Positions 10,481 to 22,920 of a stretch of DNA of 64,000 nt are shown here, one piece after another (positions within the stretch are counted from its first letter, which is position 1; each line of letters begins with the position of its first letter). The stretch lies in NCBI GenBank assembly GCA_033239525.1, contig BSYO01000004.1, positions 20,622,037 through 20,686,036 on the forward strand. Direction: 5' to 3'. The notes under the pieces were generated by a model. It was given only the letters and a program-made list of their open reading frames with translations, searched no databases and had not been told where the DNA came from. The position numbers and the translations under genes are program-made. Source of the stretch: Nepenthes gracilis. Lineage: Eukaryota; Streptophyta; Magnoliopsida; Caryophyllales; Nepenthaceae.

Positions 10481-11974
10481 GTATTAATAATTATACTCGT
10501 ATATATTTAGAAGGTATATGTGTAAATATATATGTGATGAATACATTGATTTATATTGGTGGTAGAATATGTTGTAAGGAATTATATATGAGTATGGTAT
10601 ACCTGACATGCTGATAATCAATTACGTGATTATTTCTGTATCTCATTGATAAAATTTGATAAAAATATTCTTTGCGTTAACCTTAACAGTGTGCGTACGT
10701 ATTATTGGCACTCAACGGATAAGTAAAGGAGAGTGTACGAAGACTCTACGGTACCCGGACGAATGGAAGTCCGTGGGACTGTAGAGTAGTCTATACCTTT
10801 CCAATACCAATTCCATTCCGAAGATTAAGGTCGTTGAAATTGTGGAGGGATACTTATAATCTAGTGACCATCGTAAATAATGATATCTGAGATGTTATTG
10901 GCGAGGGGATCGGGAGGTGGTATCGGCATACTACGGGTATAGCCTCTGAGAGGACTGTAGGGGTAGTTGAATACCATGGATAACCTCGTTGCATTACCCA
11001 GCCGTTGGGGGTGTAAATATGCGGCCTTTGGTTCACTATGGTAAAATAAGGTCCAAGGAGATTCTTATTATCTCGTATAATTGTGTCCTCAAATTAAGCT
11101 GATAATTAGATCCTTGTTATATCGTACAGTGAGTCGAGATGGATACTTATAACCTGGTGACCATCGTAGAAGATGATATTTCGGATGTCATTGGCGAGGG
11201 GTATCAGAGGTGGTATCGGCATGCTACGGATACAGCCTTTAGGAGGATTGTAGGGGTAGTTAGACACCATGGATAACCTCGTTACATTACCCAGCCGTTG
11301 GGAGCGTAAATACGCTGCCTTTGGTTCATTATGTTAGAATAAGGTCTATGGAAACTCCTGTCATTCATCCAATTGTGATCTCGTATGGAACTAATGATTC
11401 GGATTCGACGGAATCCATATTGCCTCCTTGATACTTAGCCGTTCACGTGGCCTTCGGGTCATGAATACGACATGTTGTTGAGTCTTAGACAGTGGTGGAC
11501 ATATTACCTACTATGATTGATTTTATTCATTGTTTTATCATCTAAGATACTTTATTGTACTCCTCTATTATTATTCATTTTTACTTGTTGGGCATTATTG
11601 GTTCCAGATTAGATAGGTTGACATCAGGATCAAGGAGATCATATGAGTTTTAGGTAGCCACCAGATAGAGGTGATATCAGAGATCGAAACTCTCCGGATG
11701 GAAATTTAAGATTTTTTTTTATTTAGTTATGGTTTGACTTGTGCTAGATTTTCTTTATGAGAATTGATATTTTGGAACATCGATATCATTTATTGAAGTT
11801 ATTATTATTGCTAATATGGATATTTAATTTATGATATATTTATTAGGATCATTGATGATATTTTGATGATATTGAGTTAATTAATGATATGTAATTTTTT
11901 AAATTGGGGATGATTTGAGACTTTCACTATAACGGTCCGGGTCGTGTTCGAGGATCCGAACTCTTGTCGTTACA
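9026..11974 (+). repeat. 3' LTR of the chromovirus (2949 bp)
   Basis: It starts TGTAACGCC and ends CGTTACA, then TCATC. It keeps the 957 bp (9667-10623) that the 5' LTR lost, including a GT-rich tract at about 10030-10470. It carries the same 293 bp tandem duplication, with copies from about 10849 and 11142. Confidence 0.95.
10030..10470. repeat. GT-rich low-complexity tract in the 3' LTR
   Basis: About 440 bp of interrupted TG/GTGTGC repeats with short TA runs at both sides. Open frames of 98 codons (plus) and 123 codons (minus) here are composition artefacts. The whole tract lies in the segment deleted from the 5' LTR. Confidence 0.85.
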
Positions 11975-11979
11975 TCATC
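11975..11979. repeat. Target-site duplication TCATC, right copy
   Basis: Perfect match to 2255-2259, directly after the 3' LTR end. Confidence 0.95.
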
Positions 11980-12779
11980 ATTTTTTCAATCCTAATAGAG
12001 AGATTGCTAAATTAAGTATTAAATGATTTATCGAAGAGTAAATCTCATATACCTCTTTCATTTAATTTATTCTGTTGTGGTGTAAAATTCGTATTTATAA
12101 TTATAAAAATCAAATCCGTTTACAGTCAGACGTTCAAGCATGACCGCAGGCTTCCTAATTTTTTGTCAATCCAAATTTTCGAGACACATCACTTTTAAAT
12201 AAGTATTTTACTAAATTTATTTATTAAATTTAATAATTAATATATATTAATATTATAAAAATTAAAATAAATTTTAATCTAATTATCACATTAAAAAAAT
12301 AAATCCTAATTTTTTGGTCGATGGCATCAAAGCATTTTGATTTTTTAATAAAGATATGGGGCTTTTTTTTTTTTTTTAAGAATTTTTGGGTTTTACAATG
12401 AATATTTAAAAATAACTTCAACGTTTCAATTACGTTTTATTATTAAATAAATAATGAAGTAAATTTTAAATTAGAAAATCGTGTTGGCTTTAGTAAGCTC
12501 AATCCTCAGTCTTAGAGTAGAGCAGTATCTTAGAACAATTCAATATGAATACTCCATAATAATATATACATTTTAAAATTAACTTCTAGCGTATTTACTT
12601 TGGTAAAAATCTGCCATAATTCAAAAATAAATTGTTATAGAAATGAATTGATGAATATTTAATTTATATATTGATGTATCCTTAGATTCGAGATTCGAAT
12701 AGATTCAGGTCGATTTGATTGTCTGGATTCGACTCCGTCCGATAAATCTGGACCCTACACACCACTATAACAAATACGA
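11980..12779. other. AT-rich intergenic region
   Basis: Right flank of the chromovirus insertion. It has many A/T runs and short frames only. Nothing is recognised. Confidence 0.5.
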
Positions 12780-13690
12780 TGTCAGGTGTCGGCAGAATTT
12801 TGTCCCACCAAAAATGTTCCAACATTCAAATTAGTAATAGAGCTTCGACTTTTAAGAAGGAAAATGGAAATGAGAGTTGAGGAAAAAAAAGAGAGAATGA
12901 GAGGGCAATGAGTGTTCACTTTTAGACGTAAAAGGCGTTCTAGCGGCTCGTGATGAGCACAGTTCTCCCAACTCTGCATTCACAGGGAACGAGTAGGAGA
13001 CGGAGTCCTATAAGCGTGGAAGTTTGAAGGATTATCGAGATATTATGACAGATGTTAAAGAGAATAGTGCCTCTGGAGTCTGAAAGTTGAGTGTGGGATT
13101 GCAATTAGCATTTTCGTGCTTAGAAGTAAGTGTTTGTATGCTTAGAAGTTGATGTACCTTGAAGTGGAGACTCCGTGAGCTTATATAGATGGAGGACATG
13201 GCAACCTTCTCTGACCAAGAAGGCATGATTCCTGCACCATATCGAGCGACCTTCCTTGAGCATGAAGGTTTGACTTGTACAATCTATTGGATTGCTTCAT
13301 TTTCTGGTAGGGAAAGGTTCTCAAGATTACTTACCTTCCTTCTACACTTTGTTACCATTAAAGTTTACAATAGGCAGGAAGAGAGAATGTGGCGCCTTCC
13401 TCATGAGAATGACGTTGAATCTGTTGATATTCTTTTTAGTGCAGATTGACTTCAGAGAATGCGCGAAATCAAGAAAGGGACCGTTACTTGTCGTGTATGA
13501 AAATATGGGCCCAATTGAACCTGACGCATGTAAGGTTTTTCCCCTTGGGCCTGCTTACTACAGTGCTCTTGGTCAATAGAAACGTTAGCCGTCTTATGGC
13601 AGCTTATTGGCCGCCCAGTTGGCCTCTCATTCGGTCAACACCGATGATGACCGTCAAGCGCACATATCAGCCTTCCTGGATTTAGGCCAT
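12780..13690 (-). repeat. GC-richer island, possible solo LTR or LTR fragment
   Basis: This block is clearly less AT-rich than both sides. On the minus strand a TATA box (revcomp of 13181-13187) is followed by a CA- and CT-rich leader, which is the look of an LTR promoter with its R/U5 part. It starts TGTCAGGTGTCGG on the plus strand. I could not find matching flanking duplications or a second copy in the window, so the boundaries are approximate. Short frames on both strands match nothing I know. Confidence 0.35.
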
Positions 13691-14630
13691 TTTTCTTATT
13701 GGAGCAACCTATTATGGTTATACCCATCACTAATTTTACTTTTTTCCTCGTGTTTTACAATTATGACTTATCTATAGGGCGTAATTTTTACTTATTTATC
13801 TATTTTTTATTTTAAAAATTTTAATAGCCAATATTATAAAATAATGATAGAATAAATAGCATAATTCTTCTGTCCTACGCCAATGCATAATTTGATGTGA
13901 TATAAATTTTTATATAAATTGAATAATATAAATAATAGATTAAATGTTTTGTTAAATCAATAATTACATAATATTCTGAAAATCGTCATATAACATTAAT
14001 TATATATAAAGAGGGCAACTTATTCACGTGTGATGAAGGTTGAAATAATAATCAAAACCCTAAAAAAATGGCAAAAGTTTTCTCTCTCTTCTCCCATGTT
14101 TCTCTCTCTAGATCAATCCCCAAAAAATTGCAAAAGTCATATAATAAATAATCTTTTATTACAATTTTTGTTATTGTGTTAATTATCCTGAGATTCTTTT
14201 AACGATAATGTTGAGAAAGCATGCTTTAGATATTATGTGAATAAAATATTATTTATTCATTCGGCAAATCGAATCTGCATCAAATTAATGCTAAGCAGCA
14301 TTTGATCCATTTAATTAGACTAGTTTGCAACTGGTTATATAATAAATATTATATAATATGCCTAAAGTGACGCGTTAATATATTAATCCATTTAATTACT
14401 AAAATATATGTAATCATTTTCTATTTCAACATTAATAATATTTACTATATATTTTTAAAATGACTATATATGTATACTGAGTAATTGATAATATATGAAA
14501 TAATATAATATTTTTTGATATATTATTTAATTTTACTATGAAAAGATGTTGGCAAATAAAAATGGCTTCTGCAATACAAATGAATACTAATGAATACAAA
14601 TAATATGTGATCCGAATTGAATATGTGATT
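13691..14630. other. AT-rich intergenic region
   Basis: No gene or repeat is recognised apart from short A/T runs. Confidence 0.5.
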
Positions 14631-15864
14631 TGTGACACCTCTCCAGATGGGAAGACTTGTGATTTGTGACTCCTTCTTCTACCAGTAGAAAGAGACTTTA
14701 TTAATAACTAAACCTAACCAATTCTTTGTAAATAAAAACTGCCATAAAATAACTACAAAAAATTTATATATATTCGGATTTTGGATATATTAGATAATTT
14801 TAAAAATTACATAAAAAATTACAGGTGGTAAAATATGGTATGTAAGTTTCATATTTACGGGAGATAGTGTTCATTGATGACCTAACCTGTTGGCCTAAAT
14901 TGCAGATGACTCTGACTTAAGACTATCGAATATATTTGTAACGCATTATCAAGTTAGTCTTTCAAAAGAAAATCCTCAGTTCTCTATTTATATGCATACT
15001 TTCTATTTTAGTATAAATTTGTATTTGAACTGTGATTTAAAATTCGTAAATTTGTTCGTAGATGAAAATTTGGTCAGTATCGTACATTTAGATATGTAAT
15101 TTATCTCATAACATGATTTGATTTATATGATTATCTTTCCGACCTTTGTTATTTGTATATGATTTAGATCTGAATTTCATTTTATTTAGTGCGCACTTCA
15201 TATAGATGTGATATCAGATAACCATTTGATATTTGATATGCTTTAGATTGTGAGATTTGATTCCGAATCACGATTTGATATGGGTATGTCTCGATGGGAC
15301 TATGTTTATTACGAACTGTGATTTGAATATGAGACTACTCTCAACCTTTTTATTGATTTTCGAACCCCCACAATTTGTCTGACACAATTTGTTTGATACG
15401 TTTTGTTTACGTCATTTGACTTCCCCATCTCTAATTGTAGATTTACATATATATTATTTTCTGTATATATATGCTGATACTTATTAAATTTTAGACTCAC
15501 GTTTTTTATTTTTATCCCTTCATATTTAGTCAGTTTGGATAGATTATAAAAGTTTAGATATCATGTGACCATTATTCGTCAATAGTTTTAGCTTCATTAT
15601 GATTTGAATTTGTATCAAATGTGATTTGGATATTGGAATTAGCCAAGTATAAATCCTTTATTATAATATGAGAACAATTTGGCTGTGTGTGTTTGGTTTT
15701 TGATTGTCTTAATTGATTTATCACCTCCCTTATAATATTTATGGAGTAGGCTATATATTATATTGTTCGAACAATTGTCGAATAAGATCCTATAATGAGT
15801 TTTGGATTTAATTTATTATTATTATTCAAATGATAAAATTTGCCGGTTGGCCTCTTATGTTACA
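14631..15864 (+). repeat. Degenerate LTR remnant related to the solo LTR at 55310
   Basis: The order of short matches follows the LTR at 55310-57333: GACCTAACCTGTTGGCC near 14879 compares with GGCCTAACCAGCTGGCC near 56498, and a block ATGCTGATACTTATTAAATTTT near 15469 occupies the place of ATGCTGAGCTTTCGGCTCAC at 56875. It begins TGTGACACC and a TTACA occurs at 15860-15864. Flanking duplications do not match, so the edges are uncertain. Confidence 0.4.
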
Positions 15865-16522
15865 CTCAATTTGGTATTTATTTGTTGTTGTATAATTATA
15901 TAAAGATTTTAAATTTTATATACAATAATTGATTAGACTTACTTTAATTCAAATTTATAATAATAATTAAAAATATAATAATTATTTTAATTTTTTAATT
16001 TTTTTAAAAAATATTAAATATTAAATGTTTGATTCAATGACTGAATTTATACAAAATCGACACCCCTCACTTCTGTGGGAAGCCTCCCTGATCCACCCAT
16101 ATAGTACTATTTAATAAATCTAAATTATAAATAACACCATAAATGATTAAGTATGAAAACAAATTATAACATAAATAAAAATAGGTGATAAATTTCATGG
16201 TATATTATACTATTATATTTTTTTGTAGTGCTATTAATCATTGTTGGAAGGTACCATATCTCATCATACTAATAAGTATTTTCTCATCCCTACCCCTAAA
16301 AAAAAAATGGAAAAAGAGGGTGGAGAATGTGGGGGTATTATTAAAAATATACATACTAACAGAGAAAAATATACATAAATAAATATTGGGAGGCAGGTCC
16401 CTATTTATATATGTTATATTATTTAATTTTCTCAAAACCTTGAGTCAAAAGCTCTCCGTCCCAAGATCATACTCCATGGGAGAGCAGCCTCTGTACATTC
16501 AGGCATCTCCAAGACCAAAATG
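15865..16522. other. 3' flank of the first Aux/IAA gene
   Basis: AT-rich DNA downstream of the stop codon at 16523-16525. The 3' UTR of the minus-strand gene must lie in the last few hundred bases (about 16300-16522). No poly(A) signal is certain. Confidence 0.4.
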
Positions 16523-18208
16523 CTAACCTGAATCTTCTTCAGCAGCTTCCATTACTGCATTCTGGGGAGGGGTTCTTGGTTCTGAAATCACGGCAGTGGA
16601 ACAAGAAATTATTCAGCAAATATAATAAAATGGTACTGAGAATTAATTAACCCATCTGTAAAATTAAGTAGCAAGTTTTCCTGAAAAAAAAAATGGAAAA
16701 TATATTCAGAAAATTCTCACCTTTGTTGACTTGAGTCAATTTTTATTGTTAATTTCAATTATTGTGGGTCAAGAAAAACGATAAAATGGCAGGAAAAAAA
16801 AAAAACTGAAGTTTTCTTTTTTGGGGGCCAGATTTAGTGATTAAGTGGTAGCTAAGATGGCGGGGCGAGGGGGCACCATCGAGATGAAGATTTCATCGTC
16901 TTTCTGGACTGTTGTTTGAATGATTCAATGGTGTCCCTTTGATCTGAGGCAAGTTAAGTTGCTTTGGTTGAACGAATTTCAGTTGTTAAAATTAACTTAA
17001 TTTTAAAAGTATGGGCTTAAATCAAATTTAAATTAAAGATAGTTTAATCACCTAATCCAGCAGCCTCTGAACCCTTCATAAGTCGAATTCTCTTGCACGA
17101 CTCTACAAATATTCTGCAAATTGAAAACAACAGATTGTATCAAAATTGAGAATAATGGATCCGCCCAGAATCAATTTTAGCAGGGGATTAAGTAAGAACC
17201 CTACTTCCACGGAACGTCGCCCACCATCATCCAATCGCCGTCCTTGTCCTCATAAGTAGGGACGTACTCATATCCATTCATGGGTTCCATGAAATAATTG
17301 CCTGAACAAGCCAATAAGTTCTTCATTTAACTTGCGTAATTTAAGAAATATTAGAGAGGAAAATAGGATTGAATTATGAGGTTAATGCATACGAATGGTG
17401 AAGTAACAGAACATGTCCTCTAAAGCCTTCAAGAGCTGCTCGTAACTGATGTACATTTGTAGATCTACTTTCCTCAGATATGGCGCTCCATCAACGGCCA
17501 CCTTGACGTAGTTGGAGCCGCCGCTCCTCATCGCGTTCTTCCTCGATGCTCTCAACGGAGGCCAACCTACCAATTGTTCCCTAATTTTGCAACAATCACA
17601 GTTTGAAAAAGTATTCTCAACTGCAAAGATTGCCCCCATAGACATATGCGTACAGTATATTGAAGACTTACGTATGCTAGACAGAATATTGAAGTTTTTT
17701 GAGAAATAAAATAAAATCAATGTTCGTTGATAATAAATAAAATGATCCTACTTCAAACGGCAAGGTTCTAAACGTAGAAATTTTGTATAGCAATATTTAG
17801 CAAATATGCAAATATATTTTATCCAATTATCCCAACACCAAAGGAATTATCGAGCTTTGCAAGAATTTTGATCAATAATAAATATCGATATACTCTGCAA
17901 AATACCGAGCAACTTCAATCCATAAAGCAGATGCAAATTCAAATATGAATCTTGCGACGAGATATTTCGATTTATTACTTGGCCGCCGGAGATTTTGGTG
18001 ACGAAGAGGCCTCCTGCTCTAATTGTGCTCCACTGTCATTTCGCCTCCCGTTCGGTCCGCTGAGATTTAGATCGAGCATCTCGGGAAATCCGCGCTTCTT
18101 GCCGGACTTTCGCCCAGAGACACGAAATTCGCCCGGAGGACCGAGAGTGAGCTCAGTTTCCTTGAAATCCATGGCGAAAGTCTCGAATCCCGGGAAGTGA
18201 TTCACCAT
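16523..18208 (-). CDS. Aux/IAA auxin-responsive repressor (five exons, 211 aa) with variant EAR and degron
   Basis: Aux/IAA proteins are nuclear repressors that bind ARF factors and are destroyed through TIR1/AFB when auxin is present. Coding exons: 18208-17979, 17580-17393, 17301-17205, 17113-17052, 16581-16523. All introns are GT-AG and all phases agree. Domain I reads TELTLGPPG (residues 18-26), lacking the full LxLxL; a second EAR-like LDLNL is at 45-49 after a KKR (37-39). The degron is VGWPPL (81-86) where VGWPPV is usual. The PB1 part has YVKVAVDG (101-108), YEDKDGDWM (156-164) and [16 protein letters not shown] (174-189). The tail is [21 protein letters not shown] 18208 is the first in frame; ATG 18172 (MDFKETEL) is an alternative giving 199 aa. 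Exon 4/5 structure and tail resemble the IAA7/14/16/17 group, but I do not assign a number. Confidence 0.92.
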
Positions 18209-19732
18209 CTCCGGCACAAACTTCCTCTCTATTAGGCGAAAGTTTTCAAAGGTTTTGTTTGCTTCGCGGTGTTGTGCGAGTTTCTGTGCGACAATGGCGA
18301 GAGAAGAGATACCAGCAAGACTATTGACGGAGGGTTGGCTGGGTCAGCTTATTACACACGACACGCATTTTTTATATTATATTAAGAAGGGTGCATCATT
18401 TTTTAGTATCAATTAATTTTTAAAAAAGACATATATCTGAATTTTATATTTTTATAATTAATTTTATTCTCAAAATAATTTTATTTCTCTAAAAAATATA
18501 ATACTATAAAATAATATAAGACTTTTATATTAATATGTCCCAAATTTTTTAGTTATTGTTCATATTAGGGAACCATTCTATTTTTCACTGCGGGTCAAAT
18601 TGGGACGAATTTGATTTTCGTCTCTATTCAATTGAAACCTATACATCGCAATTTATAAATAAAAGGTCAAAAGATTTGTGTGACTCACTCATCAATTTGT
18701 CATCCGACGATCAAATTAAAAATTTTTCTCAAAAAAATAAAAAAATATAATGAAGATGTAAGCAAACGTGTTGATACATGTGATGAGGGATTGAATGTGA
18801 TTGTATCTGATTAAACGATGGCTTAAAGGTATGTCCGGCTAAGAAGCGTCTTAAAGATACGCCAAATTTAGAAAGGATTAGAGATGCACCCAATTAAAGA
18901 GTGGCCTAAATGTCAGATGAAGGACTTCCGTGTAAGAATGACCGCTATGGGAAAGAGTATCACATGGGAGGATGACTGATTAGAGGCAAGAATAACTCCT
19001 AGGCAACGATGATGAGTGCAGAAACTCTGTATACTTTCCGTTCTATCTTTAGGTAGAGTGGTCCTTTGCACTCAGCTCTTTGAGTTGACTCCAACGATCC
19101 TATGGTGTGAGGGTTTAGAGTAAGCGTGAAGCCTTTTCAGATGCCAGCTGCCTTCTTGGAGATGATTGCGCTTAGTCGGCAGATTTTCTGGGAGGATTCG
19201 CTGTGCAATGCTATGATTCGCTGCAATGGTTCGTACGCCAATGTTGCTTGGTTCACGCGTTGGCAATAGCATACGGGTTCACTTTCTAGTCCAGAGCAGA
19301 TAAGCCGCTTGGTTTTCCCTAGGTTGAACAGTAAGAGTTGCCGACTGGGTTCTGTTTGGACGTCTCTTGGACTTCGAACTCTACTGAATTTTATTAGGCT
19401 TTTGTCAGAATGGTCCATTGGACTATTTGACCCATCATATATATTATTAAATATCATATAAAAATTTTACATGACATAATAGTGTCATCAATTAATATAA
19501 TACATTTAAAATATTATAATTTTTATATGATCAAGTTTTAAGTATTAAATGCAACTATTCAAATAAATTTTATCAAACCTTAAAATTTTTAATGAATTAC
19601 AATCTCATGCAGCCAATTTTCAAGCATTGAAACATACAACCACAACTTTTTAAGTAGCTTAGACCTGCATTCAAAATTTCTAATTTTATGTATTAAATTT
19701 TTTAAAATTTGTAAATATTAACTATTTATTGT
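18209..19732. other. 5' flank of the first Aux/IAA gene, with an unidentified block
   Basis: The leader just upstream of 18208 is moderately GC-rich. From 18780 to 19440 the base composition is more balanced and contains loosely repeated phrases (GGCTTAAAGGTATG, GTCTTAAAGATACG), which suggests old transposon DNA. No protein family is recognised on either strand. Confidence 0.35.
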
Positions 19733-20160
19733 TTAACGCACCAAAAAAAAAAGACGTGGGCCACCACAATCCCGAGAAAGGGGCGCAAAATCTCGAGCGG
19801 AGCAAGCGAGTGCTCGTGTGAAATTAAAAGAGGTGGGGGCCACATGTCGGGATTCTTTCGGCACAGAAAAGTCAACTATTCTCAGCGGTGGTCCACGAAT
19901 GTGGTCCCCGCTGTCACCGTGCGACCGGGCCCCGCTCATCGTCGTCTTGTGATGTTGTTTGCTTGTCGACACGCTGGTTCCTTCCTGCTTTTTTGATTTC
20001 AAGGACGATTCTGTCTACCGGCCTACCTGACCGGCATCTGTCCGTCAACCCGTCACCACCCCCGTCTTTGCAATTATCCCCCCTGCTTTGCTACCGGAAG
20101 GCCATCATATTCAATCTTATCATCATGTTTTACACCGGCATTTCGCCGTCGACAGAATGA
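19733..20160. promoter_or_regulatory. GC-rich island, possible distal promoter
   Basis: A sharp GC-rich block in AT-rich DNA, 1.5-2 kb upstream of the first Aux/IAA start. It contains GTGGGCC, CACATGTCGG (TGTCGG, the high-affinity ARF-site core, at 19845-19850) and GTCGAC words. It could be a regulatory region of the minus-strand gene or a relic of something else. Open frames in it match nothing known. Confidence 0.25.
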
Positions 20161-22210
20161 TTAATTTCATTCGCATCATTTCAAATTAATTTGATTGTGT
20201 CCGGATACTTTAACTTGAGTGATTTTTTTTTTTTTAATTGTCTATAGAATTAAATTAAATTTTACCATTTAAAAAAAAAATTATACTGACTGTGAAATTT
20301 ATAAACATAAAAGGAGTAAATATTTTTTTATAATTAAAATATATCAAATAAAAAAATTATCTGTATAAATAAATTTTAAAAATAAAAATACTATAAACAA
20401 ATATGAAAAATGACAACATTTAACCCTGATAAAAACCTTCAAATAAGGCTAAAGATAACACCAAATACCCAAAAATAAATCAATAAAGCAAAAGCCAACA
20501 TAGAAAGAAAACAGTCCCACACATATACCACCTATATAGTAGAGGTCTTATATGTGCCATAAGATCCTTCAATGATACCCTAAAAAATATGGATAGTTAT
20601 ACTCATATTAAAAAAAAATATATCTTTTTAAAAATATCATATCATTTCTAAATTTTAAAAAATATTACACAATAGACCATAATACAATATTAAAGGCAAA
20701 ATGATGATTGTTATTCTTATTCCATTAGGGCATAGCCCATTTGACTCACTTGTCTCGGTCAATATACGGCTAATGGCACCCCATCTTTTGACACATGATA
20801 CTCTAAATATATTTTAAAATAAGACATTTGAAAAAAGTACATTAAGAGTATATTATCACCTAATAATGTTGCTAATTATTTTGAAAATGAACTTCAAAAT
20901 GTATTATGGATTATATTATTTGTTGAGATAGATAATTATAGAATATCGTTATTTAATTATTTGACTCCAATAGGTCCAATGACAAAAGTGCTAAGCTCAA
21001 ACAAAAATATCCAAACCGGTGTCACTATAACGAGTTGGGTTCACATTAAAACCATCTTACTGAAAATTATCTTATATAAAAATTAACCTGATAAGAGCTG
21101 CCTTGTATGGAGGACTGTCAGCTTATAGTTGCATGTGTGGAGACAATCTTATTAGGCATTATTTGATAAAGACCATCCAACTAAGGTGCACATTGGAAGC
21201 TAGCTTCCTTAATAAAACAACGTGAGAAAAGTCATCTCATCTGATAGACCCTTCTATTTGAAAAGCACGTGCAATTTTAAGATGTGGTTGTGTTTGATCA
21301 AACGTACAAACAATATTGGTTAAGCCACATCTGTCATATCTTGAAGATAATACACTAGGAGAATTAAAGGCATAAACATGCCATGATATCTATTAATCAC
21401 ACATTCATAAATATAACAACTAACTCAAAAGAAATTAACTCCTAAGTAGAAGAGTGATCATCCAATAAAAAGTTAATAACCTCGTAACTCTAAATTATAA
21501 GGATGATCATTCAATAAAAAAATTAATAACACTCGTAGAAAAATAATCAATAGGAGAAAAAGAGCACCAATAGACTGAAAATTCTCTAGAGAAGAACCAT
21601 CAAACATAGCATGGGAAGTTATCGAAGGAGAGGTACAAAGTTTTAACAAAATGAGAAGTCCCCTTACGGCATAAAGGCATTTTTAATAGGTGATATAAAA
21701 AATGCTTTCCAAATGTAGAGATTTGGAGTTTGTCATCCAAAATACATTTTTCATCATAAGAAAAATCTCTATATAGCCCGGAATTTGCCTTTTGGACATC
21801 AACCTCCCCTTCTCTTTCTTCAAGCATTTTCATTTTGCTAAAATTTCACTAAATTAAGCATCAATAGTAAATTGAAAAGTCAGTCCTATGCTACTAAGCT
21901 TTTTATCTTAGTTTGTGGTAGGCTGATTTTGGATTACAAGATCTAGAAAAAAACTATTCTAAAATTATTCATATCAAATCCAAATTTACAATGCATATTA
22001 GGTATCATGAAATAGACATAAATATTGTACTATATTATTTTTTAAAGTAGAAACAATGTAAATTATAATAATTTAAATACCTTTAATAACACATAAAAAT
22101 AGTATAATTGATACTTACTTTCATATTGAACTGTATTTAATGTGGATTAGAATCACAACACCTCTCATTTTTCATTATTGGAGTTACAAGCAAAACAAAA
22201 ATTATAGACA
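20161..22210. other. AT-rich intergenic region
   Basis: Left flank of the Tat-type insertion. Long A/T runs, no recognised gene. A 77-codon minus-strand frame at 21600-21833 has no known motif. Confidence 0.5.
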
Positions 22211-22215
22211 CGTAT

Positions 22216-22920
22216 TGATACGTCTCATGGATTTGGAATATTGTATGAGTTAGGGAGTCGGATATTTTTTTAGCAAGTCCAAATAGTGATAGGTCCGATT
22301 TTCATAATTTTGAATCCGTATCTTACGTACCATAACAAATTGAACCAGAGGTAAGAAGTAAACTGGACTCGCACCCCAATATATCATTTGACGTTTAAAT
22401 TAATGATCTTTCTCTTTGAAAGAAAAGATAAGAAACTAAATATTGGAAATGAAAAAAATGATGGAGAGGAGTGTGAATTGAAAGGACTTCACTTTACTTA
22501 GTGCACTTGAAAGTTTGAGTGTCTTTTTTTTTTTATTTTTCTCTTTAATTTTTTCCCTTTTGATCTAGAAATTATATTTATTGCTAGGATCTTTATCGAT
22601 ACATTGTGCCATTTTTAAAACAGTTATTGAGAGGTATTACTTTTTGGTATGTAACTATTGTCCAAATTTAATGATGAAGCCATCTGACTATTAATAGCGG
22701 AACCATTTGGATTGTTTCTAAATAGAATTATTTACTGACTCATTATTATCTTTTAATTTTTTAATAACCGACCATTTGAATTGAGCATTTCGATTAACGC
22801 CCCGAAGAGTTGTTATTTGGTTGTCTTGATTGATTTGATTGCTTCTTCATTTGGCCCACTAGGATTTGAGTCTCAAGTTAGATTTATATTGAATCAATCT
22901 GTCTTGAGCCATATCTAATA
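22216..22920 (-). repeat. 3' LTR of the first Tat-type element
   Basis: Pairs with 32214-32881: both contain AACAAATTGAACTAGAGGTA-like, TCGCNCCNNNATATATC, ACTTTTTNGTATGTAA and GTCTTGAGCC / ATCTTGAGCC blocks in the same order. On the plus strand it starts TGATACGTC. The other end reads CTAATA, where its partner has CCAACA. Confidence 0.85.

Larger units (their letters stand above)
2260..11974 (+). mobile_element. Ty3/gypsy LTR retrotransposon, chromovirus (Tekay/Del type), inactive
   Basis: This is a full-length element of 9.7 kb: 5' LTR 2260-4354, primer-binding site at 4360, gag-pol 4544-8982, a purine-rich tract just before 9026, and 3' LTR 9026-11974, flanked by perfect TCATC duplications. 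Domain order is gag, two zinc knuckles, protease, RT, RNase H, integrase, chromodomain, which is the Ty3/gypsy order. The chromodomain and very long LTRs point to the Tekay/Del clade. By hand, roughly 14 differences fall in the first 190 aligned LTR bases, so the insertion is not recent. The polyprotein is broken by about a dozen stops and one frameshift, so the copy cannot move by itself. Confidence 0.95.

Noticed and set aside
17512..17709. Plus-strand 65-codon frame opposite the first Aux/IAA gene
   Set aside because: It is the shadow of exon 2 and intron 1 of the minus-strand gene.
16523..18208. Treating the first Aux/IAA gene as a pseudogene because of its odd motifs
   Set aside because: All four introns have GT-AG borders, the phases close exactly and there is no stop or frameshift.
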